This document shows positions 10,001 to 20,383 of a DNA stretch of 23,700 nucleotides, one piece after another. The translations under genes were made by a program, and so were the position numbers. Below the pieces are notes generated by a model. That model was not told the origin of the DNA, did not search any database, and worked only from the letters and a program-made list of their open reading frames with translations. This DNA is from Paramacrobiotus metropolitanus (taxonomy: Eukaryota; Tardigrada; Eutardigrada; Parachela; Macrobiotidae): NCBI RefSeq assembly GCF_019649055.1, contig NW_026570643.1, positions 1 through 23,700 on the forward strand, read 5' to 3'. Positions within the stretch are counted from its first letter, which is position 1. Each line of letters starts with the position of its first letter.

Positions 10001-12272
10001 GAAATGGCCAGAGTGACCGGAGTACCGCTGTCCTATTTATTAGCACGAGGCCAACAAGTCAAAGTGGTGTCGCAGCTGCTTCGAGCGTAAGCTTTCATGT
10101 GTGACTTAGGAAATGATTTTCAAGTAGATATTTTCGGAAAACTTTTTATGCTCTTCTGTCAGTGAAGTAGAGAAGAAAATGTGCTTTTATGGACTACGTT
10201 TCCATAAAGCAAGCCCTTGAAAATTGAGATCGTTGTACAATATTCGATGTTAAATTAGATGCTTTTGCAGAGCGGCAAAAGAAGGCTACGTGATGCCTGC
10301 AAGACATGTTCAAACTGGCGACGAATTCACCGGTGCTACAGTGATTGAACCAAAAACTGGTTAGTGGTTACTACACGAAGCCTATCGCAACGTTGGATTT
10401 TGCTTCGCTGTATCCGTCTATCATGATGGCGCACAATCTGTGTTATACCACCCTGATTGAAAAAGGAAAACTGTCTGAACTAAATCTTTCACCTGAGGAA
10501 TTCATAAAAACCCCATCCGGAGATATGTTTGTTAAGGCCACCGTGGTCAAAGGATTGATGCCTAAGATTTTGGAGAACCTGCTGGCTACGCGAAAGAAAG
10601 CAAAGGCTGATCTAGCCAAAGAAACCGATCCGTTGCGGAAGAAGGTGTTGGACGGAAGGCAGTTGGCACTGAAAATCAGTGCTAATTCTGTTTATGGTTT
10701 TACAGGTACTTTACAAGTGATATCAAGAAACCGCCGCGGAATCTATGAGTAATTCCATTAAATAATACCTTTTCTCCATGGAGATATGTATTTCCTAATT
10801 AATGTAAATTCGAATATGTAGGGGCTCAGGTCGGGAAGTTACCATGTTTGGAAATTTCCGGCAGTGTGACGGCATTTGGACGTTACATGATCGAGGAATC
10901 CAAAAAGCATACGGAAGCGCACTTCACGAAAGCCAATGGTTTTGCTCACGATGCGGAAGTCATTTATGGTGACACGGACTCTGTCATGGTCAGTTTCGGA
11001 GTGGACACACTGGAAGAAGCCATGAAGTTAGGGCGCCAAGCAGCGGATATCATCACACAGAAGTTTGTTAAGCCGATCAAGCTGGATTTTGAGAAGGTGT
11101 ATTTTCCGTGTCTGCTTATTAACAAAAAGCGCTATGCGGGATTGTACTTCACTAACACTGAAACTCACGACAAAATGGATTGCAAAGGTAAGCAATGCTC
11201 TGCGACGAGAGTAGTTGCTTGCATGTAGTTTTCTCATCGATCGTAACTGTGAGCCTTACGTCAGCTAGTTGGCTGTGGCCTTTATCTCCGTATATTGCTA
11301 ATGAATTATTCTCAGCAACTTGTTTTGAAAGCGCATTTGCCAGTCATTGTTTTATTTTTGGCTAGTAAGGTTGAGATGAATTAACGGAGATTTTTAATTT
11401 TTTAATAATGATGTTGTACTGTTGTAGGTATTGAAACCATCCGCCGTGATAACTGCCCGCTCGTGGCCAATTTAATCAACATGTGCCTCGAAAAACTCCT
11501 GATTGATGAAGACAAAGAGGGCGCAATCTCGTATGCTAAACAGACCATTTCCGATCTGTTATGCAACCGTGTGGATATATCTCAATTGGTGATAACCAAA
11601 GAACTGACGAAGAAAGACGGCGAATACAAAGCGAAGCAGGCGCATGTCGAACTGGCCCACCGTATGCACATACGCGATGCCGGCTCAGCGCCCAATCTAG
11701 GCGACCGTGTGCCGTACGTGATCATCGCCGCCGCCAAAGGCACACCGGCCTTCGAAAAGTCCGAGGATCCCATCTACGTTCTAGAGAATAACATCCCCAT
11801 CGATACGCAGTACTATTTGGAAAATCAACTGTCCAAGCCGTTAGTGAGGATCTTCGGGCCCATCCTGGGCAGCGAAGACAAGGCGGAGTCGGTGTTACTG
11901 CGTGGTGATCACACCCGGACGAAGACGATCGTTACGTCGAAGGTGGGGAAGTTATCTGCGTGGACGGTGGCCAGGGCGTCGTGTATCGGCTGTAACTGTA
12001 AGGCGGTGCTGAAGGATCAACGAGAGGCCTTGTGTGAGCACTGCCAGAAGAACGGTGGCGAGGTTTATCAGAACCAGATAGCGGATTTGTGTCAGATGGA
12101 GGAGAAGTATCATTCCATGTGGGTGCAGTGTCAGCGCTGTCAGGGCAGTTTGCACCAGGATGTTATCTGCACCAATCGGGATTGTACTATTTTCTACATG
12201 CGGAAAAAAGCGCAGAAAGATTTAGAAGAGCAAGGGAAGATAGTGCAACGGTTTGATTATGGGGAATGGTAA
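7018..12272 (+). CDS. POLD1: DNA polymerase delta catalytic subunit (frame-broken in exon 6)
   Basis: Replicative family B DNA polymerase with 3'-5' proofreading exonuclease. Eight exons: 7018-7354, 7789-8093, 8337-8703, 8980-9239, 9503-10086, 10271-10705, 10822-11187 and 11428-12272. All introns are GT..AG and junction phases agree. The product would be about 1165 residues if one base is skipped at 10362. Visible motifs: Exo I FDIECAG (D372, E374), Exo II NIQNFD (453-458), Exo III YCLKD (Y567, D571), polymerase motif A DFASLYPS (660-667), motif [10 protein letters not shown], motif C YGDTDS (D813, D815), KKRY, zinc cluster CysA (C1070, C1073, C1087, C1090) and iron-sulfur cluster CysB (C1119, C1122, C1132, C1137). 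The N-terminus (about 1-60) is rich in RG/RGG, then an acidic patch; this differs from the usual short basic leader. One 7-base tandem duplication puts TAG in frame at 10362. The exon 3/4 junction (8703/8980) was chosen to keep the conserved CQIEVDV. Confidence 0.93.
10356..10371 (+). other. Frame break in POLD1 exon 6
   Basis: Two near-identical heptamers stand in tandem, tggttag (10358-10364) and tggttac (10365-10371). The upstream frame reads ...EPKTG then TAG at 10362-10364. The downstream frame (+1) reads [13 protein letters not shown], which is conserved POLD1 sequence. Removing one heptamer would restore an uninterrupted frame of normal family spacing. Possible causes are a recent inactivating insertion, an assembly error, or, less likely, programmed +1 frameshifting. 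Confidence 0.85.
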
Positions 12273-12419
12273 TTGGATTTTGAAAAATGCCGATGAAATG
12301 TACGTACTGACGATAATTTGGCTCCTTCCACTTTTCGCGTTAGCTTAACGACTTTTAACAGAAGGCGTTTTTCATTGCGTTATTTGCTGCTGCATGAAAG
12401 TATACCTTGAGAATAACAA

Positions 12420-13799
12420 TACGTATGGTGTCATAAATGTTTTCCGAAATCACAACTCAATTTAAAATTCTGGACCAAATTCACGTTCAACATTCATTTT
12501 TTTCAACTCTCACGAGTCACGACTACATAAACCAAACATAAGCACTCCCACTATGCCCACGTAAATGGATTTCTCACTATCAATTTCATTAATATCCAAA
12601 TTAATATCCATTGATTTCACGGGTAGGCCACTTGATCGCTTAAATCCCCATCTATTTTTACCAAAATTTCCGGTCAGTACGAAGTTAACGGGAATGCTCA
12701 AGTTGTTGTAAATTAAACTCCGACACTTGAACGATAATAATAGTTGTATACGACCAGCAGAAGAGGGATTAATACCAGGAAGATAAAGTTGATCCCAGTG
12801 CGCCAGGCGAGGGTAAACTACGAAATAAGATATAACTGAGTGCATTAAACCCATCTGAACCCGGGAAAGCGATCTTACCGCGTTCGCCTCTCTTATGACA
12901 GATCCAGCAGCTGGTTGGGTAAAATACGATATCACGACGAAAATTATGAAGCCCGCAATGCATAAAAGCAACCTCTTGAATGGAATAAACGGCTCATATT
13001 TCGGTGGGACAGGCGCCTTGTTGCGCATGAAAGCACACATTTCGTCATAACTGGTAAAAGGAGCAACGTTATTGGGGGCGCGATGTTTCTGAATTATGGC
13101 TTCAAGCATTCCCATGTTGGATCCCTGATACTTGGCAATGATTTTTCCCTTCTTCAGTAACACGAAAGCGGGCTGTAACAAAATTAAAGTAAACAATCAG
13201 AAACTGGAATGACAGCACCATCCCATAAAATTACAACAGCGCAAAAGTTGAAACTGATTTTGATTCAATCAAAATTGTTTAAGGTGCTTACAGACTACCA
13301 AATGGCATAATTTACGAGTTCCTTTTAAGATCTTTTGTTAAAATTTATACGTTTACGGCTTACGATTATATAATAACTGGGGTGTTCTGTTTAAACCTAG
13401 TTGCACTTTTATAGGAATTTTTTTAATTCGGAATTGACCAACTCAAGATAACTCGATGTTCTCAACTTTATCCACGTCCACTTTGACGAACTGGGCGCTG
13501 TCCGCGTACTTCTCGGCCAACTGTTCATAAGCGGGAGCCACCTTCGTACAGTTTCCGCACCAGGTGGCGTAGAATTCAGCAATGACGAGCTCATTACCAG
13601 CCTTGCTCAGCAGACGCTTCATGCTGTTTTTTGACTGGACGTCTTTCAGGCTAGGCATGATTAAAGGTCGAGTGGAGAAATAACGGAGGAAAAAAGTGAA
13701 ATTCCTCGCAAGGTTCCGTAACAGTAAAGTTGTGAAAACCAATATGAAGTTGAAGATCAGCACAATGACGAATAGAGTAAACAGCGGCTGAATAAAACG
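12420..13799 (-). repeat. Right arm of large inverted duplication
   Basis: Reverse-orientation copy of 279-2015. It is nearly identical to the left arm over the 5' part: first exon, most of the intron, and exon 2 up to the position equal to about 1196. It then becomes much more diverged apart from an identical island of about 85 bases, and has lost roughly 200 bases near the 3' end. The inner end lies about 150 bases past the POLD1 stop; transcription of the two would converge. Confidence 0.85.
12510..13658 (-). pseudogene. Broken copy of the thioredoxin/membrane protein gene
   Basis: Inverted duplicate of the gene at 420-1759. The ATG (13658-13656) and CGNC motif are intact. At the end of exon 1 two deletions remove the final codons, the splice donor and the start of the intron, so the frame runs to a stop after VENIELS, before the cis-proline. 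The exon 2 equivalent (13173-12510) is still open. It carries three single-base deletions that together restore the reading frame, but they scramble the stretch between the two hydrophobic segments; a block of about 50 codons is also missing from the tail. Without a donor no full protein can be made. A truncated thioredoxin fragment remains conceivable. Confidence 0.85.
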
Positions 13800-14130
13800 A
13801 GTGAATCATAAATGGCAGGATCTTCACTATAGAAGTATACAGCTTTTATTGGTCAAATCAATGCCACAATAAACCAATTCGAAGGAAAAAAACACGCTAA
13901 ACTATAACACTATCTTCGCTCCCGTCCTACAGTAGTTGTTATACTTCGTTTCAAAATGCAAAGCTCGTGTTAGTCGTGTACAACAGCGAAACAGCCTTGC
14001 CAGAGAGAAAGATGTAAACAGTACTACGTAGTACTTGAATTTTTTGTGGTTCGAACTCAGTCGGCTCTGAACTGCAAAATGCCTAAGTCGCTTCTTGACC
14101 GCCCGATTAGGAAAAATGCGGGCACGAACT
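13800..14130. other. Short spacer before hAT element
   Basis: Unique sequence between the inverted duplication and the transposon. The minus-strand open frame here (about 78 codons) matches nothing I recognise and has no splice or start context. Confidence 0.4.
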
Positions 14131-14755
14131 GTTTGCACTAGGGTTGTTGATACCAGCCCTTGGACAGCTTGAGTGGTATTGGTAAATTGGTATACCAGGT
14201 TTTACCACTGGTATACCACTTAGTACCACTGGTATTACCAGAAATATTTGGTATTATAATTATGCTGTGGTATTTAATTTTTTTTCGTAAAAAATAAATC
14301 CGCTTAAAGTTTCAAGCGGTAGAAAAGTTACTGAACCTTCGTACCATTGAACAATTCAAAAAGTAAATGAAAAATCCGTAAATTTTACAAGAAATAATTT
14401 CAATTTCTGCCGAATACCCCGATATGGCGAAAACAACACCAGATCCGGACTTAGATTTTCATTGATTCGGATTCCTTACTCGAACTACATGACTTGTATT
14501 AGCAGCTGGATTCGTGACAAAAAGACAACAGTAGTTTCTTCAGCCAGTTTTTGGAACGAAACAAATGACACTGCCCCATAAAAAAATCGCAAAGGCAAAT
14601 TGTACTTTGAATGTAGACTTCTCTCGTGGGATTCCAGATCGCTTAATTGCCATGTTGTGAGTAGCAACACGCTAATGTCTAAGCTGCAGCTGACTTTAAA
14701 ACTTCAGGTAGTAGCTAGCGAGTCACTAGCGACACATTTAGGGTGCGTCTCCAAT

Positions 14756-14890
14756 TTGAAGCGAATCTAGCTTTGGTACCGTTGCTCAACCGCACGAGGT
14801 GGCTATATGCAGTGGCCACGCCTACAGATACGGTACGCGAAGCCACCTCGCGAGGTGGAGTTGCTGTATCGCAACGAGATTCGCTTCGAA
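14756..14890. repeat. Nested hairpin inside hAT element
   Basis: Outer arms ttgaagcgaatct (14756-14768) and agattcgcttcgaa (14877-14890) are inverted copies. Inside them, gaggtgg and cacctcgcgaggtgg blocks are also mutually inverted. It looks like the remnant of a small fold-back insertion. I could not define a target duplication. Confidence 0.6.
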
Positions 14891-16782
14891 TTCTACGTAA
14901 GCCTTAGCAACCAAACTTTGGTATCTATAGATCATTCAATAGCGCTGCGATCATAGATTTGCAGAAACGGGTTAGTTTTCTCAAACTATTTGAGACTTAA
15001 AAGAAAATTTTAAAAAAACATACCATACAAAGTCTACGGGAAAAGTCAAGAACCCATCACTGCAAAGCCAACCACGCCACCACTGTCTCCAACAGAGTGA
15101 GAGTCTGTGAGACAGCCAGAAACGCAACTCCGACAACTCCGCTGAACAGTACACAAAATTAAATTCGAACTTTTGCGTATGTCATTTGGAAGCTTTTGAG
15201 CTTATTAATTTTTCGTCGAAAGTCAGTAAATGAAAGGGCTGAAGGAAGATTTTCAAAGGGCTCACATTCACTGTGGAGAAGCGGGGACTGAAGATCTGCA
15301 GAATGCAGATAAAGTAGCTGCCAGCCGAATCGGTTTGAACAGTTTTCAATTCAATGCTCCCACGGGCGGGTACGATTGTCTTTGTTGCCGAAAATCATCT
15401 GACCCCTTCTGAGAACAAATTTTTCGAATGTTATAGAACTTTTTAAAAAAAGAATCGTACGTGACGCTTGGTTATAAAATGATTATGCATTACATTTACA
15501 CAGTATAAAACACAATGAGACGGTTTGGGGCCTTGGATTAACTACCGGATGTCACAACAGTTGCAATAAAATTTTAAATAATTGTAGTTATAATGTTGCG
15601 TATAAACTATCAAAATAACAACGACTACGCATTGAAAATAATAGTTATGGCTGAAGACATGATGATTATTAATCGGGAAGTAAAAACTATAACCAGTAAT
15701 GGAAGGCAAGGACAACAGCGGTTGTGAATCAGTTGATTTTGCTATCACCAGGCCGACTGAAATTAAAAAAATCGCAAAAGGGGCAAGCAGAAGTAATTTT
15801 GGGGATAAAACCGAGCGGAGTTTGCTTGGTGGCTGATCAGGTAAAACTAAAATAATTTGTTAGAAAGTTGCACAAAAAAACAGAACGTTTCCGGAATACC
15901 AAAGTTCATATTTTTGATGTCCCGACTTTCCATTTAACGGACCGAGAATACTTATTTTCACTGTAAATGTTCATCACATAATGTTATCGGTAGAATTGTG
16001 AACTTACAGACAGCTCGGAGTAGATATTGTCAGTGAGGTAAAAAGGAAGCGTGGGCCGTGGATTGATTGTCCTTTTGTCATTACACTTTACAGTATTTGC
16101 AAGTCAAATTAAATTATTTTAATTTTTATTTTTAAAAGCCACATTAATTTTGCAGTAATTGTGCAGTACGTTGATTTGTTCCGCGCAGTTTGCGCGGGGT
16201 TTAGTAGTCCCAATTTTGAATGCGCTCTTCTGTACAAAAAAATTAGCAGATACCCTTCCAGTTCTACATGTGTTCAGATGACCGCACTCGTGCTCAACTA
16301 CCTGGAAGGAATATGATCGTAACAATATTGATTTTAAAGTATGCCGCACTTACTTGTTCTCAATTACCTTTCACTTACTATAATATTTGCATCTTTACCT
16401 TATATAGTCTTCGTTATCCCAAATTCGAAGTTTCATTTAAAGAACAGTTTCAAAAACAATACTTCAAGCAACTGCATCGATTATTTGGCTTGAAAATAAC
16501 GTGAAATACTTGCTCAAAATGTATTAAGAGTTATCAAATTTGAGATTGCTCAGATTTGTTTCACCTGTTAATTCTTCTCCTAGTGCAGTTTCAACGTTGT
16601 CGGGTGGGGAGAGTTACTTCGCTGACCACTGCTGAACTTTTGAAACCACCCTGACAAGACTCAATTTTAAATCTGACGTTGTATAACTTTGATTTGGATA
16701 CAACCGCTTCTCAAAGCAACGGAAAAGATTTAGTTTGTAGTCCGAGCAGCGGTTTTTCTTTATGGGTGCAATATACTGTATC

Positions 16783-16965
16783 CTAACCCTGAACTTGAAG
16801 GAAATTTGTACAGTGCAGCCACATGCACTTGTACGACCGCATTCACCATTCACATACACGGCTTGCAGCTAGTGCATGTTAGAACGTGAATCGGCTGAAC
16901 GTTTATCCGGCTATACAGCACCGCGCCGCTCATAGCGTACAAATTTCCTTCAAGTGCAGGGTTAG
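16783..16965. repeat. Second nested fold-back inside hAT element
   Basis: Arms of 29 bases (16783-16811 and 16937-16965) match at 28 of 29 positions in inverted orientation, separated by about 125 bases. This is far beyond chance and independent of the hAT termini. A small MITE or internal fold-back is likely. Confidence 0.75.
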
Positions 16966-17409
16966 TGTACAAAAAATTTCATTTTATCAGATACAGATAT
17001 GCTGGTTAGAAGCAAATGATTGGAATCATAAGGCGGTGAGCGATATCAGCACTAGACGCAGAAAATAAGGAGATCCTACAGCATATATCTATATCTGTGT
17101 TACAGTGTCGCTCGTACATAACGTACACGAAGTGCAGCACCGCAACACCGGCAGAGCAGAGCGCAAAAGTGTATTCGCGACTCCCTAAACCGGATTTCCT
17201 AGGTCTTACAGTCTTAAAATTTAAAATTACTTAAAGGATTTTCGATAATACCATATGCGATTTGAAATATCAAACTTTATTTGGTATATCTGGTATTAAA
17301 TCTTACCATCCGATGCCGGTCTGATATACCATTGGTAAATGGTATATCAGCCGTACGGCCCGTACCACAATACCATTTACCATTTAGTATCAACAACCCT
17401 AGTTTGCAC

Positions 17410-18002
17410 AATTCATTACTAGTGGTGACCAGAAACAAGCGAGTTATTAAATAGCAATTACGGGTAGTGACATGCACAAATTTATGTAACTACGGACTGC
17501 AGAGAAATTTCACCTGTCTAAGTGATTTGTATAAACAATTCGTAAGGTGAACTTTCCTGCAAACTGTAAAAACACCTACGAGCATGTAGCTAAGCGGTCA
17601 GTATTGCTTTTTATATTTTTCACTTACCTTATAAGGCTTTAGAAGTAACTATTTAGAAATCTTTTGTATTAAAGAAAGACTCATTTATAAATCTACTTAC
17701 GATAAACATAGAACTTTTTAAATTTCGTCATTTAATCAAGCAAGATTTTCAAACAAAAAAAACAGCTTTTTTGTTCTGGTAATACGTAAATTTTTTAAAA
17801 TTTTTGACCCTTACCAACTGGCGGGTTCCACGTGGCAAGGGTTGGGTGTGGTTAACAAAAAAAGCAAACCACAGCGAACAGCCAGTCTTACACCATATAC
17901 AATTATGATTATGATTTATCCTTATACAACGCTGCCGTATTTATTTTAAGAATATGCCTCCGAAAATCGGAAGAATTTAAAAATTTTATGTCCACAATTC
18001 TG
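17410..18002. other. Gene-free AT-rich stretch
   Basis: Sequence right of the hAT element, continuous with 13800-14130 before insertion. I see only homopolymer runs and no supported open frame or RNA gene. Confidence 0.5.
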
Positions 18003-18044
18003 CCAACCGAGGCCGGAGCCCGAGGGTGGCCTTGCTATATATAC
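18003..18044. repeat. CCAACCGAGG repeat, copy 1
   Basis: A GC-rich segment beginning ccaaccgagg and ending in a TATA-like string (tatatatac) recurs in the same orientation at 19324-19365 with about three quarters identity. The two copies bracket about 1.3 kb of diverged repeats. They might be termini of a degenerate element. Confidence 0.55.
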
Positions 18045-18155
18045 AAAGCTAACTGAGCCGTTTTTTTATCCAACATCTCCTGCTATACCGTTCGACACTA
18101 ATTTTTACACGATAGCTCAAAAAATTCCTAAAAGCAAGTAGTTTGCGTCATCAAC

Positions 18156-18685
18156 TTTTGTTTTTCCATCTTTTCGACCTCCGACTTACGAAACAGGAAA
18201 CAAAACGAATTTCGCTGAATGGCTGATCAATGGAAATTAGCATAGGATTGGCGGAGATGCGGAAGTTATCGAACCAAAACCGCTGAATAATAATACATGT
18301 AGTACAATACTTCATGTGCCATATGTACCAGTATGCTCATAATACCGCGCGGCTGAATTGTGAAACATTTTAGAAATATAAAATTGCTGAAAGGCGTAAT
18401 TTGCCAGCGATTTTCTGATACAAGTTCGAAGCAAAATTTTGTACAATGTTTGAAATAATGATTGTCTCAAAGGGTTCGTTTTTCAGTTTTTTCCTTTCCG
18501 CGTTACGATACGGGTTCGAAACAAATTTCGCTGATTTACTGATTGTTTTATTTAGTTTGGTCGAACGACTTTAATTTTTCGATTTTCGTCCGCCGAATTA
18601 CTAAATGCATTCAAAACAAATTTCGCTGATTCGCGGAAATGCGAAACTTTCGAACGTAAATCGTTGACTAATAAATAACACTGTG
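18156..18685. repeat. Diverged direct repeats (aatttcgctga units)
   Basis: A segment with the core acaaatttcgctgatt, followed by gcggagatgcgg-like and tcgaac-like blocks, is present at about 18156-18300, partly at 18465-18545, and again at 18563-18685. The copies are strongly diverged but keep the same order of blocks. No coding content is seen. Confidence 0.5.
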
Positions 18686-18845
18686 TCGTAGCGCTAGCGT
18701 TCTGCTAATTTGAATGAAATTGTGGAAATGCAGAAATGTGTATGAGAGAAATGCAGAACTTATTACAATTATTTATTGTTGAAATACAAAATGCGGAAAA
18801 GCGTTACCTACAATTTTAATTATAAAGCAGTACAAAGCTAGGACC

Positions 18846-19307
18846 TTCGCCGGTTAGACAGAACGTATGAGATTTTCGCCGGTTAGACACCGGAAGGGAT
18901 TTTTGGCGGTTAGACAAAGGTGTGGGAATTTTTGCCGGCCAGACAAAGGAGAAGGGAATTTCGGAGGTTATACAGAAAGTAAGAGATTTTCGCCGGGTAG
19001 AGATATTTGCCAGTTAGAAAGTGCGGAAAGAAATTTCGCCGGTTAGACAAAGGGGTATGAATTTCCGCCGGCCAGACAAAAGCGGAGGATTTATTCCGGT
19101 TAGACAGTGGGGAAGGAATTCTGCCGGTTTGACACAGAGATGGGGATTTTAGCAGGTTAGACAGACAAAGAAATTTTCTCCGGTTAGACAAAATGGTAGG
19201 ACTTTTCGCCTGCCAGATAAAGGGGAAGGAATTTTCGCCAGTTAAAAAGTTGGGAAACGGATTTCTTCGGTTAGACAGAAGGCTAAGGATTTTCGCCGGT
19301 TAGACAA
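18846..19307. repeat. Diverged minisatellite, about 29-base unit
   Basis: About sixteen tandem copies of a unit reading roughly cgccggttagacaaagg then ggaaggaattt. Individual copies vary in length (about 18-31 bases) and sequence, so the array is old. Some copies carry ggccagacaaa in place of ggttagaca. There is no unique spacer between units, so it is not a CRISPR-like array. A minus-strand open frame through it is a by-product. Confidence 0.88.
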
Positions 19308-19323
19308 TTCAATTCTACTTTGT

Positions 19324-19365
19324 CCCAACCGAGGTCGAAGGCCGAGGTTGGGCTTGTATATGTAA
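19324..19365. repeat. CCAACCGAGG repeat, copy 2
   Basis: Second copy of the segment at 18003-18044, directly after the minisatellite and again followed by a TATA-like string (tatatgta). Its ends cccaacc and ggttggg can pair. Confidence 0.55.
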
Positions 19366-19564
19366 TTACACTATGCCCAAACTAAGAATCGTAAACTGTC
19401 TCCTGCATAGATCAACAAATTTGTGTGTGTTTGGACCAAAAGTAAATCCAGTGACCCAGAGTAAAACTCGAAAACTCATAATTAAATTTTCGACGTCACA
19501 CCACATTACAGCATTAAAACGAATTTTTAAGTTCCACCTCGGTGTTCAATTTCTGTCTCGGCAC

Positions 19565-19680
19565 TAGTGTTGGATCGGCCCGGCCCGAGCAAGAGGGCCG
19601 GGCCGTCGTTTACACGGCCCGGGCCGCGCGCCGATCCGGGCTGCGGCCCGACATGTCCCCGGGCCGCGGCCCGGGCCGTC
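19565..19680. repeat. GC-rich palindromic block (GGCCCGGGCC)
   Basis: A sharply GC-rich island in AT-rich surroundings, built of overlapping ggcccgg / ccgggcc motifs that can fold on themselves. It begins with tagtgttggatcggcccgg. This type of leader plus repeated motif is typical of subterminal regions of some hAT elements, but I found no opposite end or target duplication. Confidence 0.6.
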
Positions 19681-20236
19681 TGGCAGCACAGTAATATTTA
19701 ATTCCCGGGTGTCATTGTATTAAATGCGCACAGTTCGAACGCGGACTTACTTACAACGTTTTTCACCCTTGACATACAAACATCGAACGCAAAACCGCGC
19801 CCGTTTTCACGTCTTGCATGTATGTGTGTACGGGCTAAACGCGACCGCATGCGCACAACAGTCATGACAGACATTATGCGTGCTGACATTATACTACCAA
19901 AATCGTAAAATTGTATCATCACATTTTTAAAAGTTAAGTAATGCCATATAATCTGTTGGAAAGCACCAAAACAAGGTGGATTGGGAATATCTACGCACTA
20001 TTATTTTAAGCTAAAATAAATAAAAGAAATACGGTAAACAATATTCTGGGTAGCCAGAACAAAGCGGGAACCCGGCACGCGGTTAAGCAAAGTATACAAT
20101 TTGCTGTCATAAATCCAGACGAAACATCAACAATGATGAATTGACATGATAATAAAAATAAATTCTGGCTTACCATGGAAGGCTGTCTAGCAGCATAAAT
20201 TGTAGTCGGGAGAAGATATAGCGCTAGTTTACGGTC
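19681..20236. other. Gene-free stretch
   Basis: About 550 bases between two GC-rich repeat blocks. I see no supported gene, RNA or mobile-element end. Confidence 0.45.
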
Positions 20237-20238
20237 AA

Positions 20239-20314
20239 CTCGGTTTCGGTCCGGTTCGGCTCGGTTTCGGTCCGGTTTTCAGTCGAACCGGTTTGGAGCC
20301 GGTTTGAACCGGTT
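20239..20314. repeat. CGGTTTCGGTCCGG repeat block
   Basis: A run of overlapping tcggtccggtt / cggtttcggt units followed by inverted versions (aaccggtttg, gaaccggttg). It resembles hAT subterminal repeats and may be a relic end; no target duplication was found. It lies about 70 bases past the stop of the minus-strand BIR frame. Confidence 0.5.
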
Positions 20315-20383
20315 GTTCCCCTTTCTTTGGTTTATTTTTCCCCACCCTCTTTTATTTATTCATGACATTTTATTTTATGGTAT

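Larger units (their letters stand above)
14131..17409. mobile_element. hAT-like DNA transposon, apparently non-autonomous
   Basis: The element (14139-17401, 3263 bases) has terminal inverted repeats TAGGGTTGTTGATAC / GTATCAACAACCCTA and is flanked by a perfect 8-base direct repeat GTTTGCAC (14131-14138 and 17402-17409). An 8-base target duplication and a TAGGG terminus (as in maize Ac) define the hAT superfamily. The first and last 130 or so bases are crowded with GGTAT / ATACC motifs, several as GGTATACCA palindromes, as expected for subterminal transposase-binding sites. I find no transposase: no BED finger, catalytic core or C-terminal dimerisation motif is legible in any frame. The intact target duplication argues for a fairly recent insertion. 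Confidence 0.88.

Noticed and set aside
10359-10380. A tiny intron explaining the POLD1 frame break (gttagt...gaag)
   Set aside because: It would be 21 bases, below any plausible spliceosomal size, and the resulting frame does not match the conserved sequence.
11561-11791. Plus-strand alternative frame inside POLD1 exon 8
   Set aside because: It is an out-of-frame shadow of the conserved polymerase C-terminus.
18910-19191. Minus-strand open frame of 93 codons with repeated SNR/LTG peptides
   Set aside because: It is a by-product of the minisatellite; the unit length is not a multiple of three and varies between copies.
18846-19307. CRISPR array
   Set aside because: Repeats are degenerate and contiguous, without unique spacers, and the host is eukaryotic.
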